Shown piece after piece: positions 1 through 9,447 of a stretch of DNA of 64,000 bases. The first letter of the stretch is position 1. Each line of letters opens with the position of its first letter. Origin of the DNA: Lunatimonas salinarum (GTDB lineage Bacteria > Bacteroidota > Bacteroidia > Cytophagales > Cyclobacteriaceae). The stretch lies in contig NZ_JACVCV010000008.1 in NCBI RefSeq assembly GCF_017811155.1, positions 186,001-250,000 on the forward strand, in the 5' to 3' direction. The notes below the pieces were generated by a model. It was not told the DNA's origin. It made no database searches and saw only the letters and a list, made by a program, of their open reading frames with translations. The position numbers were made by a program, and so were the translations under genes.

Positions 1-873
1 GGCAGGTTGCTCTTTGAGTTCATCATTGAGCAACACATTGACCACGTTCTTTACTCCAGGAGGTGTCTCCATAGCAAAATCATCTCGCACATAAATGGAG
101 TTCCGGAAAAATACGATCTTTCCATCTGCGCCGTTTACATTGATGACCCGAAATCCATGGATCGCTTCATTGGTTCCAAATAGCTGCGGAGAAAATACTA
201 CCAAGTGTTGTGGCTGGGTTGGATAGTTGCCCTGATTTACTATTTGGGTGTTCCAAGGATAGCCTCGCAGCTGAATCGTCTGAGCGGAAGCTATTGGCTG
301 TCCGTTCACATCCAGCGCCTGAAAGTCCATACTGCTGTTTCCATCCCGCTCAGAAACCACCAAATAACCGGACTTGGGTACTTCAACGGGGTAAATGACA
401 TCCATAAACACCTCATTGGCAGGGATATTACTACCTCCAATATCCCAATAAGATCGAAAATCGGGTGTAGAGACCACCTCTTCGATGGCATGGGCAAACT
501 CACTATTCATGTGGCTGATATATGTCCCGTCATACTTCGCCACGCCCACGCCGCTGGCAGGAATTACTGTAGTACCAATACGGGGATGCAAATTCGTGAC
601 TATGGGAGTCCTCGTGGTGGCAAAAATCTCGGTCCCGTCGGCTAGCAAAATGGTCTCAATCACTACAGGTGACCGATCCGGGAGAGGATTACTACGGGAA
701 GCGAGGTCTGTTGTCTGTGTGATCAACTCCCCCGCTACCAACAGCCTTAATTCTTGGATGGGTATTTGGTTTTCGGTTTGGTTAACCACCACCTGCCCAT
801 GAGCATCCAACGGCATACCTGTTAGGGTGCATATGATGACGAATATCCATATGATTATCCATCCCGTTTTCAT
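1..873 (-). CDS. Secreted surface protein, C-terminus cut by the window edge
   Basis: The frame is open from an ATG at 873 to the first base of the window (291 codons, no stop), so the protein continues beyond the left edge. Residues 1-26 form a signal peptide: Lys2, a long Ile/Val-rich core, and a likely cut after Ala-His-Gly. The rest is a beta-rich secreted sequence without cysteine clusters. The last visible stretch (motif VNVLLNDE near residue 282) resembles the start of the Ig- or cadherin-like repeats of large Bacteroidota adhesins; that reading is an inference. A TAAATTTG box lies just upstream. Its neighbour to the right is a T9SS cargo gene on the same strand. Function unknown. Confidence 0.75.
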   Translation of the reverse strand, partial: MKTGWIIIWIFVIICTLTGMPLDAHGQVVVNQTENQIPIQELRLLVAGELITQTTDLASRSNPLPDRSPVVIETILLADGTEIFATTRTPIVTNLHPRIGTTVIPASGVGVAKYDGTYISHMNSEFAHAIEEVVSTPDFRSYWDIGGSNIPANEVFMDVIYPVEVPKSGYLVVSERDGNSSMDFQALDVNGQPIASAQTIQLRGYPWNTQIVNQGNYPTQPQHLVVFSPQLFGTNEAIHGFRVINVNGADGKIVFFRNSIYVRDDFAMETPPGVKNVVNVLLNDELKEQPA

Positions 874-893
874 GGCAAGAAGGGTGACAACCC

Positions 894-901
894 CAAATTT
901 A
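894..901 (-). promoter_or_regulatory. Putative -7 box (TAAATTTG) for the leftward surface-protein gene
   Basis: Read on the minus strand this is TAAATTTG, an exact match to the Bacteroidota -7 consensus TAnnTTTG. It lies 20 bases before the start codon at 873. I do not see the expected upstream TTG at the usual spacing, so confidence is limited. Confidence 0.4.
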
Positions 902-1039
902 CAGGTCAGCTCGTCGAGTACGACCTATTGATTACTATGTAAAAATACGGAATTTTAAAGAATTTAAATATATTTATGCCGACAATTTCAGTATATTATT
1001 TTATAAAGTAGTTTTTTATATGTGAAATACAAAATATGA

Positions 1040-3400
1040 TCAATATTTCTTAAGCCACTTTATCGTCTGTGAATTTTGCTTGTTTAGAAGATGAAAAAAA
1101 TAAACACCCTGCCCTAACTCAGCCAAATGTGCGGCCAAATCCATGACCTGCTTCTGACTTTCCAATACCCTATCCTGCCACAATTTCCCCCGGCTATCGT
1201 GAATTATCAAGCGGGTGTCACCTCGCAAAAACCGAGGTGGAATAATCAGATTCACCGGTCCGGAAAAATACGGGTTTGGAAAAATTGCCGCTGTGGTTTC
1301 ACCGCCGCTATCCTTAACGGTTACTGCAAAAACCGGACTTTCACTGACCGTTCCGCCTTCATACAAGGCGATGAGCTGATAAAAGACCCGAATTTCGGAA
1401 AAGCCTTGCAAAGAGTCTAGAAAATAAAACGACGCTCCCTCCCTCCCGAGCGAGTCGCTAGCTGCGTCCATGACAGGATCAAATGGTACACCTGCACCAA
1501 GGGCACGAACGAGCTTGAATCGGGTACCCTCCTTTGCCTCCGATTGCCAGGTGATCTGAACACCACCATCCACCTCCGTAGCAGAAAGGTGTGCCCATTC
1601 CAACGGCAGAATACTCAAAGGCTCGGTACTCGCCAACGTAAAGGTAGCCGCTGACAAATCCTCGAACTCCAATAGTCTTCCTGCCCACAAGGTAGTATGT
1701 TGAACCACAGACTCTCGGTGCAGGCCATGAGCTACCTCCCCATCACCTGAAATACGTAGATCCGAAAGATCATTTAATACCATATCATCGCCCTGAATCC
1801 AGACTTCCAGTTCCCCCTCGTGATCGCCTGTGCGATTCATCACAAAATGACTATGGAGATAGTAAACGATTTCCTTCCCGTCGTGATCTATCAGCCCAGC
1901 CCCGTAACCAACCCCGGGCTGCTGCAAATATTCGATGGAAAGGCCTTGATTGCTTGTGATGGAATGGGCCAATAGCCTCAGTTTCCTCGGACTACCCAGG
2001 ATATCATCAAAAAACGGAAAAACAGCATTTAGATCATCTAGCGTATTGGCAAGATGGTGCAAATCCAGCCCGGATAAATTTCTCCAATAGCCCTGCTGGT
2101 ATCGGTAAGTACCGACAGCCAAGGTATTCAGCAATAACCGATTTCCCTCAAAATCAACGTACCCGGCTTCCATGGAGAGATCCCTCATTACCTCCGCATC
2201 ATGCGCCATGCGCACCAATCCTCCAGATTTGGATACAGATAAATCCGTTAGCCGAAAGCCATCCCAATCGATAAGCTGATCCTCGACACCTAGGAGGGTT
2301 AATGCGGTCCCCCCGTCGAGAACAGACCCTCCTTCTACCAAAAAATCCCCGTGTAAAATTAACTCCGAAGGAAGGATTTTTGGGCCAACTCCCGCGAAGG
2401 TCAAGGTATGGTAGGTAGTGATTTGCTGACTTTCGGCAAAGGTTTTGGCTAAAAATTGCTGATTCTGAACACCCTCATTTAGATAGGTCACACGTCCATC
2501 CAACTGAACCGATGCAGCTTCTAGCTGTGGCCTCAGCCCCAAGAGCACCAACTCTGCGTCTTCCTCCACGATAAACTCAGCAGCAGGGCGGGCTCCTGTC
2601 CTCCGCAGTATCTGTCCATCAGGCGCGGATGCCTCGGAAATGAGCCGAGCCCCTGAACGGACAATCAGGCTGCCATAGGCCCCCACACCAAAACTATCGT
2701 GTATATTAAAAGAAAACGTGGAAGTAGCCGCTGTACCCTCTGTATTCACCGTCTGATACACGGTGCCGCTTTCGATGATAAATGCGTTTGCCTTAAACGC
2801 GGCATTCACAGTAAGTACTGCTCCTGGTTCGGGATTAAAACGAACCATGAACCTACTATAGTTGGTCAGGCCACTCCACGAACTCCTATCTACCACGACG
2901 CGGGATTCGCCACGAAACACCAACGAGCCTTGCTCGGGATAGATCCAATCTGTGGAAGGATGGGCGTTGGGATGAATTACCCAATTTCCGTCTAAATCTT
3001 CACCAATACTACGCAGCGCCCCATAAATATTCAAATCAAACTGCTGCAGATTGAGTTTCCGCCCGGGGGATTCTCCCTGTCCGAATAGGTGAAGGCTATT
3101 TACCTCTGCCGATTCACTAAGCCTTACCTCCTGACCCCTTAGTATAAATACGTCGTTTACCCGGGAAGGAGGAACAAGGGCGGGACTCCACGTGCCCTCC
3201 TGAAAAACTTCCCACGTCAGCGGGTCTCCCCAGTCTCCAACTGCTCCTACTGCCAAGGCACTTCTATATGTCCCGGAAACAGGAAAAATTTGCTGAGAAT
3301 AAGAAGGGTAAAGCCATAACAATAGAGATGCAAAGACTAAATAAAATAGCCTAGAACTCAAAAAACACCTTAATAACGATATACACATTAATACATCCAT
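1040..3400 (-). CDS. T9SS-secreted cell-surface protein with C-terminal sorting domain
   Basis: A 786-residue secreted protein. A signal peptide covers about residues 1-35 (cut after Ser-Tyr-Ser before Gln-Gln). The N-terminus carries a GDWGDPLTWE-type motif common at the start of Bacteroidota surface proteins, followed by beta-helix-like sequence. An Fn3-like segment starting near LPLEWAHLSA precedes the last ~80 residues, which form a type A T9SS sorting domain (FPNPYFSGPVNL, then GVYFFHLL, and a Lys-rich end). The family is exported by the Sec system, then through the outer membrane by T9SS and anchored at the surface. No catalytic domain is recognised. A good promoter lies directly upstream. 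A downstream ATG at residue 5 is an alternative start. Confidence 0.85.
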   Translation of the reverse strand: MDVLMCISLLRCFLSSRLFYLVFASLLLWLYPSYSQQIFPVSGTYRSALAVGAVGDWGDPLTWEVFQEGTWSPALVPPSRVNDVFILRGQEVRLSESAEVNSLHLFGQGESPGRKLNLQQFDLNIYGALRSIGEDLDGNWVIHPNAHPSTDWIYPEQGSLVFRGESRVVVDRSSWSGLTNYSRFMVRFNPEPGAVLTVNAAFKANAFIIESGTVYQTVNTEGTAATSTFSFNIHDSFGVGAYGSLIVRSGARLISEASAPDGQILRRTGARPAAEFIVEEDAELVLLGLRPQLEAASVQLDGRVTYLNEGVQNQQFLAKTFAESQQITTYHTLTFAGVGPKILPSELILHGDFLVEGGSVLDGGTALTLLGVEDQLIDWDGFRLTDLSVSKSGGLVRMAHDAEVMRDLSMEAGYVDFEGNRLLLNTLAVGTYRYQQGYWRNLSGLDLHHLANTLDDLNAVFPFFDDILGSPRKLRLLAHSITSNQGLSIEYLQQPGVGYGAGLIDHDGKEIVYYLHSHFVMNRTGDHEGELEVWIQGDDMVLNDLSDLRISGDGEVAHGLHRESVVQHTTLWAGRLLEFEDLSAATFTLASTEPLSILPLEWAHLSATEVDGGVQITWQSEAKEGTRFKLVRALGAGVPFDPVMDAASDSLGREGASFYFLDSLQGFSEIRVFYQLIALYEGGTVSESPVFAVTVKDSGGETTAAIFPNPYFSGPVNLIIPPRFLRGDTRLIIHDSRGKLWQDRVLESQKQVMDLAAHLAELGQGVYFFHLLNKQNSQTIKWLKKY

Positions 3401-3419
3401 ATTAAGATTGGAAAGGCAA

Positions 3420-3450
3420 TAAATTTACACCTTTAAATATTTCTTGTCAA
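3420..3450 (-). promoter_or_regulatory. Bacteroidota-type promoter of the T9SS protein gene
   Basis: On the minus strand there is TTG (3448-3450), then 20 bases, then TAAATTTA (3420-3427). This fits the TTG-N17-23-TAnnTTTG pattern of Bacteroidota housekeeping promoters with one mismatch at the last base. Transcription would begin about 15 bases before the start codon at 3400. Confidence 0.5.
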
Positions 3451-3587
3451 TACCTAAGTGCCTTTTTTTATGAAAAATTTTCACCTTAGAAAATGAATTG
3501 GCAGGGTATTTCGACTCGGGTATCCAAGACCAGCTCCGTGAATCATCTGATGGCAAAACTTGGAGCCTAAAAAACCATTTATTTCGT

Positions 3588-3595
3588 TAAATTTG
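3588..3595 (+). promoter_or_regulatory. Putative -7 box (TAAATTTG) for the DUF4105 gene
   Basis: An exact TAnnTTTG match 68 bases upstream of the start codon at 3664. The nearest upstream TTG (3560-3562) leaves a 25-base spacer, slightly longer than usual. Confidence 0.4.
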
Positions 3596-3663
3596 TCTCC
3601 ATAGATCCTTCTTTGGCAAAACATACTAAGTGGACCTATGATCCGTAAATTTTCGTTGGCCCC

Positions 3664-4854
3664 ATGATTTCTCGAGCTCTTTTATTCCTTACGTTAATTT
3701 TTCTCCTCCTGTCACCGTCAGGTTTTGAAGCCACCGCACAGGATTACCAAATCAGCCTGATTACCTGCGATCCGGGTGATGAACTCTACTCGACCTTTGG
3801 ACATAGTGCCATCCGCGTGCTGGATAAAACATCGGGAACGGACTTGGTGTATAATTACGGAACCTTTGATTTTAACACACCTTTTTTCTACGTGAAGTTC
3901 AGCCGTCGAACACTCGACTACCAATTGGCTCTAACAACCTTCGAGCAGTTTTTATACGAGTACAACTATTTTAAGCGCAGCGTTCGGGAACAGGTGCTAG
4001 ACCTATCACCGAAGCAGACCAGGGAAATTCTACAGTTCCTGCGGATCAACTATCAACCCGAAAATCGAAAGTACCGGTACGATTTCTTCTTTGACAACTG
4101 CGCCACCCGGATCCGGGACATGATGCAGTCTGTGCTGGACAATTCCTTAGAATGGAAAGAACCGGCGGACGCGGATCAAAAATCATTTCGTCAGCTCATT
4201 GACGAATACGTCTATCCGCTACCTTGGTCAGACTTGGGCATAGACCTGGCACTGGGCGCGGTGATCGATCGGGAAGCGAGGGAACACGAAAAACTTTTCT
4301 TGCCGGATTATCTTGAAGCCGCGTTCGCTCGGGCCGAGGTGGTTGGTGACGGTCCCCGAAGGCCATTGGTGAAAGAAACCCATGTGATCTATGATTTCCC
4401 CGACCGAGAAGTTGCCTTTAGCATTTTGAATCCCTACCTCATTCTTTGGTTGGTTTCTATTGTTGTAGGAATAGTTACCTTCTTGGGTTTCAAAAGAAAA
4501 AAGCTTTACACATCCGTGGACATCGTATTGTTCGGGGCCTTGGGCATTCTGGGTATCGTGATCGTATACCTTTGGTTCTTTACCGAACATTCCCAAACAA
4601 AAATGAATTGGAACCTACTGTGGGCATTTCCGCTGCACCTGTCTGTTGCATTTATGTCGGCAAGAAGACTTAACCCCATTTGGATGAAAAGATACCTGCT
4701 TTTCGCCCTGATAGCCGCTGACCTGGGATTGATCTTTTGGTTAACAGGCATTCAGTCTTTCCATCCGGCCATCTTGCCACTTCTACTGGCAACCATTCTG
4801 AGGAGTAATTTTCTCTATTACCACGTGGATAAGTGGATGTTGACAAAGAACTGA
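3664..4854 (+). CDS. DUF4105 (Lnb N-terminal periplasmic domain) membrane protein
   Basis: A 396-residue protein with a signal peptide (about residues 1-25, cut near ATA-QD). The DUF4105 domain follows directly, with the family's opening signature CDPGDELYSTFGHSAIRV and the segment FDNCATRIRD, which holds a conserved Asn-Cys pair. The family is related to the Lnb N-terminal region and NlpC/P60-like folds, and may act on periplasmic substrates (family knowledge; activity unproven). The C-terminal ~140 residues contain about four or five hydrophobic membrane segments, which is usual for the Bacteroidota form. It is followed at 60 bases by uvrB on the same strand. Confidence 0.8.
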   Translation: MISRALLFLTLIFLLLSPSGFEATAQDYQISLITCDPGDELYSTFGHSAIRVLDKTSGTDLVYNYGTFDFNTPFFYVKFSRRTLDYQLALTTFEQFLYEYNYFKRSVREQVLDLSPKQTREILQFLRINYQPENRKYRYDFFFDNCATRIRDMMQSVLDNSLEWKEPADADQKSFRQLIDEYVYPLPWSDLGIDLALGAVIDREAREHEKLFLPDYLEAAFARAEVVGDGPRRPLVKETHVIYDFPDREVAFSILNPYLILWLVSIVVGIVTFLGFKRKKLYTSVDIVLFGALGILGIVIVYLWFFTEHSQTKMNWNLLWAFPLHLSVAFMSARRLNPIWMKRYLLFALIAADLGLIFWLTGIQSFHPAILPLLLATILRSNFLYYHVDKWMLTKN

Positions 4855-4914
4855 CCATCGAATCAAACTATTATGCCGGCAAGAAGCGTTATAGTTACTT
4901 AACATTGCCTCACC

Positions 4915-6951
4915 ATGGGATTTAAGATTATCTCAGACTACCAGCCTACAGGAGACCAACCTACTGCCATTCAGTCCCTTGTGGAAGGTATTCAAAACAA
5001 CGAGCCTGCACAGGTACTTCTGGGGGTTACCGGATCTGGCAAGACCTTCACGGTGGCCAACGTGATACAGCAGGTTCAGAAACCCACCTTGGTACTCAGT
5101 CACAATAAGACCCTTGCCGCGCAGCTATACGGAGAATTCAAGCAGTTTTTCCCGGAAAACGCCGTTGAGTATTTCATTTCCTACTACGACTACTACCAAC
5201 CGGAGGCCTACATTCCTACGAGCGGCACCTACATCGAAAAAGATCTTTCGATCAATGATGAAATTGAAAAACTTAGGCTTTCGGCCACATCCGCCTTACT
5301 TTCCGGTAGACGAGACGTACTAGTGGTAGCTTCGGTATCCTGCATCTATGGCATCGGAAACCCGGAGGAGTTTGGCAAAAATGTCATTCACCTACAGGAG
5401 GGAGACAGGGTACCCAGAAACCAATTGCTATATAAGCTTGTAGAGGTTTTGTACAGTCGCTCCAATGCGGAATTTACCCGGGGTACTTTTCGAGTGAAGG
5501 GCGACACTGTGGATATTTTTGTTGCCTATGCCGATTTTGCTTACCGCATCTACTTTTGGGGAGATGAAATTGAGGCCATTCAGCGGATAGACCCTGAATC
5601 CGGTAAAAAACTGGCAGATGAAAAAATCATCACCATCTATCCCGCAAACCTATTTGTCACCGGGAGGGATGTACTTGACCAGGCAATTCACGAGATTCAG
5701 GATGACTTGGTGGCGCAAGTGTCCTTTTTCGAGCGGGATATGAAGCTGATGGAAGCCAAGCGCCTGAAAGAGCGAACAGAGTTTGATCTGGAGATGATCC
5801 GGGAACTTGGGTACTGCTCCGGAGTGGAAAATTACTCCAGATACTTTGACCGAAGACTCCCGGGAAGCAGGCCTTTTTGCCTGTTGGATTATTTCCCCGA
5901 AGATTACCTATTGGTGATCGACGAAAGCCATGTCACGGTGCCACAGGTTCGTGCAATGTGGGGAGGAGATCGATCCAGAAAAGCCAATCTGGTCGAATAT
6001 GGGTTCCGTTTACCATCTGCAATGGACAACCGCCCCTTGAAGTTTGAAGAGTTTGAAGCGCTATCCAACCAGGTCATCTACGTAAGTGCCACCCCTGCAG
6101 ACTACGAACTGACTAGATCAGGTGGGGTAGTAGTGGAGCAAATCATACGCCCTACGGGTCTCTTGGACCCCATCATTGAGGTAAGGCCCAGCGCCAACCA
6201 AATTGATGACCTGTTGGAAGAAATAGACCAGACCATATCCGAAGAGGCCCGGGTACTGGTGACCACGCTTACCAAGCGCATGGCCGAGGAATTGCAGAAG
6301 TTCTTGGAGCGTGCAGGGGTTAAGTCCCGTTATATCCATTCGGAAGTGAAACCACTCGACCGGGTAGAAATCCTCCGGGAGCTACGTCTTGGGATATTTG
6401 ACGTCTTAGTCGGGGTGAACCTATTGCGGGAGGGGCTGGACTTACCGGAGGTGGCGTTAGTAGCCATCCTAGATGCGGACAAGGAAGGCTTTCTACGAAA
6501 TGAGCGAAGCCTCGTACAAACCATAGGACGAGCGGCGCGAAACGAAAAAGGGAGGGTGATCATGTACGCAGACAAGGTAACCGATTCCATGGAGGTAGCC
6601 ATCGAAGAAACGAACCGAAGGCGCGCCAAGCAACAGGCCTACAACGAAGAACACGGCATCACACCCAAAACCGTCATCAAGTCGAGAGAAAAGATCATGG
6701 GCCAAACGAAAGTGGCGGACAGCAAACGAAATGCAAAGGTATATGCAGAGGATTTGCATTCAGAAAATGGCGTAGCTGCAGATCCAGTCGTTCAATACCT
6801 TAGCAAAGAAAAACTGGAAAAGCTGGTTCAGCAGACCCAAAAGCGCATGGAGACCGCAGCGAAGGAGCTGAACTTTATGGAGGCTGCCAGGCTTCGGGAT
6901 GAATGGCAGGGATTGAAAAACCGATTGGAAGAACTAAACCGGGGAATTTAA
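4915..6951 (+). CDS. uvrB: Excinuclease ABC subunit B
   Basis: A full-length UvrB of 678 residues, the DNA-damage-verifying helicase of nucleotide excision repair, which receives DNA from UvrA and recruits UvrC. Visible features are Walker A GVTGSGKT at residues 37-44, the beta-hairpin [12 protein letters not shown] near residue 91, the DESH box, the helicase motifs around [11 protein letters not shown] and the QTIGRAARN motif. The last ~40 residues form the UVR domain that contacts UvrC. A small exported protein starts 2 bases after the stop. uvrA is also in this window (32960) but 26 kb away, so the two are not co-transcribed. Confidence 0.98.
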   Translation: MGFKIISDYQPTGDQPTAIQSLVEGIQNNEPAQVLLGVTGSGKTFTVANVIQQVQKPTLVLSHNKTLAAQLYGEFKQFFPENAVEYFISYYDYYQPEAYIPTSGTYIEKDLSINDEIEKLRLSATSALLSGRRDVLVVASVSCIYGIGNPEEFGKNVIHLQEGDRVPRNQLLYKLVEVLYSRSNAEFTRGTFRVKGDTVDIFVAYADFAYRIYFWGDEIEAIQRIDPESGKKLADEKIITIYPANLFVTGRDVLDQAIHEIQDDLVAQVSFFERDMKLMEAKRLKERTEFDLEMIRELGYCSGVENYSRYFDRRLPGSRPFCLLDYFPEDYLLVIDESHVTVPQVRAMWGGDRSRKANLVEYGFRLPSAMDNRPLKFEEFEALSNQVIYVSATPADYELTRSGGVVVEQIIRPTGLLDPIIEVRPSANQIDDLLEEIDQTISEEARVLVTTLTKRMAEELQKFLERAGVKSRYIHSEVKPLDRVEILRELRLGIFDVLVGVNLLREGLDLPEVALVAILDADKEGFLRNERSLVQTIGRAARNEKGRVIMYADKVTDSMEVAIEETNRRRAKQQAYNEEHGITPKTVIKSREKIMGQTKVADSKRNAKVYAEDLHSENGVAADPVVQYLSKEKLEKLVQQTQKRMETAAKELNFMEAARLRDEWQGLKNRLEELNRGI

Positions 6952-6952
6952 C

Positions 6953-7390
6953 ATGAATTATTGGATCGCACTTTTGACACTCAGCCTCATCGGATGTACT
7001 GCATTCGACACCAAGGCGCAGCAAGCGGAGGGAAGCATTCTCCTATCTGGAGCCTTGGACCTGGCAAAAACAGACGCTCCCGGAGTAATACGCCGATACC
7101 AAATCGGATTTGAGGGAAATTATTTCTACCGACATAACCTCTCCTTTTCAGGCGGTTATGAGTTTAATCATTCAGCTGCTAACCAGGTGGCGCTTGGCGC
7201 TAGGTTTTATCCATTAGAGCCCCTCTTTATCCGTGGCAGGGGCTTGTTGGGATCCCAATCCGATTTTGCAGCAGGTGCAGGCTACACGTATAACATCAGC
7301 TATCGGGTCAGACTTGAAGGAATGGTGGACTATTATTTTGCCACAAATGTAGTAGGTCTCAGAACAGGTATAGGCATTTTGATTAATTGA
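6953..7390 (+). CDS. Small exported protein, probable outer-membrane beta-barrel
   Basis: A 145-residue protein starting one base after the uvrB stop codon, so it is probably translated from the same mRNA. The N-terminus is hydrophobic and ambiguous: LIGC at residues 12-15 fits a lipobox, while KAQQ near residue 23 fits a signal peptidase I site. The remainder alternates polar and hydrophobic residues with aromatic strand ends (for example FEGNYFYRHNLSFSGGYEF), as in small eight-strand barrels of the OmpX/OmpW kind. No family is recognised with confidence and its role beside uvrB is unknown. Confidence 0.65.
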   Translation: MNYWIALLTLSLIGCTAFDTKAQQAEGSILLSGALDLAKTDAPGVIRRYQIGFEGNYFYRHNLSFSGGYEFNHSAANQVALGARFYPLEPLFIRGRGLLGSQSDFAAGAGYTYNISYRVRLEGMVDYYFATNVVGLRTGIGILIN

Positions 7391-7394
7391 TCCC

Positions 7395-8036
7395 ATGGGC
7401 CTCCCGGAAATTATCAAGCTGGCTTCAGAAGGCGAGGGGCTAAAGCTGGAGTTTAAGAAAAAAGCAGCCCACCCAGAGAAAATCGTCCGGGAACTTATAG
7501 CCTTTGCCAATACCGAAGGAGGTTACCTACTCATTGGAGTAGACGATGATGGGACGGTCAGCGGTCAGCGATTTATCGAGGAAGAGATCTATGTAATGGA
7601 TAAGGCGATAGCGGAACTCGTACATCCACCCCTGCAGGTCCAAAAAGAAATTCTGCACCTCAACCATAAAAAAGGCATCGCTGTCTATCGGATCGAAAAA
7701 AGCCCACATCGCCCCCATTTCCTTTTCGAAAATAACCGAAAAAAAGCCTATGTCAGAGTAGCAGACAGAAGCATACAAGCCAGTAAGGAAATGTGGGAAA
7801 TCCTGAAACGTCAAAAGCGAGACGAGAACATCATCTTCCACTACGGCAAAAAAGAACGGATCCTCATGCAGGCGTTGGAAGAAAACTCCAGCATTACGGT
7901 AAGGGAATTTATGCGAATTGCGAAAATACCTATCTTTATCGCCTCCAAAACACTCATAAAGCTAGTTTTGGCTAATGTGCTTCAGGTAATCCCCATGGAA
8001 AACGAAGACTTATTTGTCATGAAGGCTGCCGGCTGA
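7395..8036 (+). CDS. AlbA_2/Schlafen-type ATP-binding domain protein with winged helix
   Basis: A 213-residue protein. Residues ~10-125 match the AlbA_2 (Schlafen AlbA-like, formerly AAA_4) domain: LEFKKKAA, then AFANTEGGYLLIGVDDDG and RPHFLFEN...AYVRVADRS. The last ~60 residues look like a small winged helix. Related proteins are treated as transcription regulators or nucleic-acid-binding proteins; the substrate cannot be read from the sequence. It starts 4 bases after the small exported protein, so it may be the third gene of a uvrB transcript. Its 3' end overlaps that of recX on the opposite strand by 20 bases, so there is no room for a terminator between them. Confidence 0.75.
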   Translation: MGLPEIIKLASEGEGLKLEFKKKAAHPEKIVRELIAFANTEGGYLLIGVDDDGTVSGQRFIEEEIYVMDKAIAELVHPPLQVQKEILHLNHKKGIAVYRIEKSPHRPHFLFENNRKKAYVRVADRSIQASKEMWEILKRQKRDENIIFHYGKKERILMQALEENSSITVREFMRIAKIPIFIASKTLIKLVLANVLQVIPMENEDLFVMKAAG

Positions 8037-8529
8037 GCCTTTCCATTGTCTCTCTGATTAGGTCAGTTTCAAACCCTCTAAAAAGCAAAAATCGCTGCAA
8101 TTTTGCCTTTTTAATAAAAGGGTTGGCTTCTCGGGTTGCCGCCCATTTTCGATCTGCCAAGCCGTTCAGTACCTCTTGGTACACTTCATCCTCTATCAAC
8201 TCCATGCCAAAAAGTATCAACTCGTCGGAAATGCCCCGAAGTTTGAGTTCCTGCCTTATTCGCACCCTTCCCCACTTCTTAATAGAAAAACGACCTCGTA
8301 CAAAGGATTCTACAAAGCGCCTTTCGTCCAAGAATCCTTCTTCAGCAAGCCGCTCCAGCACGGAGCCGATTAGCGCATCTGGAACCTCTAATTCCTGCAA
8401 TTTGGCCCGCACCTCTAGTTCACAACGTTCCTGATATGCACAAAAAGAAGCCGCTCGATTCCACACCTCGGAAGGCAGCGACTCCAAACTGGCCATTTGG
8501 CCAAGGTTTTCTTTTTCTGGAAGGGACAT
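8017..8529 (-). CDS. recX: Regulatory protein RecX
   Basis: A RecX-family protein of 170 residues, which in characterised bacteria binds RecA filaments and limits recombinase activity. It shows the family's repeated three-helix pattern: RCELEVRAKL, then EEGFLDERRFVESFVRGRFSIKKWG and RIRQELKLRGI. I chose the ATG at 8529 (MSLPEK). The longer frame to 8601 would start inside tpiA and upstream of a TATATTTG box (8571-8578) that probably drives this gene. The gene converges on and overlaps the AlbA_2 gene and diverges from tpiA. Confidence 0.88.
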   Translation of the reverse strand: MSLPEKENLGQMASLESLPSEVWNRAASFCAYQERCELEVRAKLQELEVPDALIGSVLERLAEEGFLDERRFVESFVRGRFSIKKWGRVRIRQELKLRGISDELILFGMELIEDEVYQEVLNGLADRKWAATREANPFIKKAKLQRFLLFRGFETDLIRETMERLSRQPS

Positions 8530-8535
8530 TTTACG

Positions 8536-8543
8536 TACTTTTG
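8536..8543 (+). promoter_or_regulatory. Putative -7 box (TACTTTTG) for tpiA
   Basis: An exact TAnnTTTG match 56 bases before the tpiA start, within the recX-tpiA divergent region. No well-placed upstream TTG is seen. Confidence 0.4.
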
Positions 8544-8570
8544 AGAACGGTAACCAAGGATACCGAAACT

Positions 8571-8578
8571 CAAATATA
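8571..8578 (-). promoter_or_regulatory. Putative -7 box (TATATTTG) for recX
   Basis: On the minus strand this reads TATATTTG, matching TAnnTTTG. It lies 41 bases before the recX ATG at 8529 and supports that start over longer readings. The tpiA box sits inside the recX leader, so the two transcripts would overlap by a few bases. Confidence 0.4.
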
Positions 8579-8599
8579 TAAAACGTAAGAGAAATTATC

Positions 8600-9361
8600 A
8601 TGCGAAAAAAAATAGTAGCCGGTAACTGGAAGATGAATTTAACCCAAACAGAGGGTCAAAAACTTACATCTGAAATTGTAAATATGATAAAAGATGAATC
8701 AACACAAGATGTAACCGTGGTTTTGAATCCTCCATTTGTACATTTACAAGCAGTCAAAAAATTGATTGAAGGGGTAAACAATATTTACCTTGGTGCTCAA
8801 AATTGCTCGGACAAGGCTTCCGGTGCCTATACCGGCGAGATCTCCGCTTCCATGCTGGCATCTTTCGGCGTATCCTATGTGATAATCGGACACAGCGAAA
8901 GGCGTGAGTATTTCGGCGAAACCAACTCCATGCTCACGGACAAAGTGAAGCTAGCATTGGAAAATGGATTAACACCGATCTTCTGCTGCGGTGAACCGCT
9001 TGACATACGCGAGAATGGAACCCATGCAGCTTACGTCACCAATCAGCTAAGTGAGAGCCTTTTCGGACTTGAGGAACAGGATATTAAAAGGCTCGTCATC
9101 GCCTACGAACCTATTTGGGCAATTGGCACAGGAAAAACCGCTTCCTCCGACCAAGCGCAAGAGATGCACGCAACAATACGGGAACACTTGGCATCAAAAT
9201 ACGGGAAGGAAATCGCCGAAAACATGTCCATTCTATACGGCGGCAGTTGCAAACCGGACAATGCAAAAGATATCTTCTCCAAACCCGATGTGGACGGAGG
9301 CCTTATAGGTGGTGCTTCTCTCAAGTCAAGAGACTTTACGGACATCGTTACCTCATTTTGA
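8600..9361 (+). CDS. tpiA: Triosephosphate isomerase
   Basis: A complete 253-residue glycolytic enzyme interconverting dihydroxyacetone phosphate and glyceraldehyde 3-phosphate. The catalytic residues are present: Lys11 in AGNWKMN, His98 in IIGHSERR and Glu170 in IAYEPIWAIGTGKT. The phosphate-binding loop reads GGSCKPDN, with Cys where Val is usual, and the C-terminal GLIGGASL is intact. A strong hairpin terminator follows at 9384. It diverges from recX. Confidence 0.97.
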   Translation: MRKKIVAGNWKMNLTQTEGQKLTSEIVNMIKDESTQDVTVVLNPPFVHLQAVKKLIEGVNNIYLGAQNCSDKASGAYTGEISASMLASFGVSYVIIGHSERREYFGETNSMLTDKVKLALENGLTPIFCCGEPLDIRENGTHAAYVTNQLSESLFGLEEQDIKRLVIAYEPIWAIGTGKTASSDQAQEMHATIREHLASKYGKEIAENMSILYGGSCKPDNAKDIFSKPDVDGGLIGGASLKSRDFTDIVTSF

Positions 9362-9383
9362 TCCCACTTTATCCGTTTCTTTG

Positions 9384-9434
9384 AGCTTGGATAGGAAAGC
9401 ACCCTGCGGTGCTTTGAGTTATCCAAGCTTTTTT
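9384..9434 (+). terminator. Rho-independent terminator after tpiA
   Basis: A long two-part hairpin: outer arms AGCTTGGATA (9384-9393) and TATCCAAGCT (9420-9429), inner arms AAAGCACC and GGTGCTTT around a CTGC loop, followed by a T run to 9434. It separates tpiA from prmA, whose ATG follows 13 bases later. Confidence 0.85.
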
Positions 9435-9447
9435 AATTTCCGACACA

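Noticed and set aside
1127-1420. Plus-strand frame inside the T9SS gene
   Set aside because: It lies entirely opposite a well-supported gene and shows no protein-like pattern.
8530-8601. N-terminal extension of RecX to 8601
   Set aside because: It starts inside tpiA and upstream of the likely recX promoter, and the family N-terminus is found at 8529.
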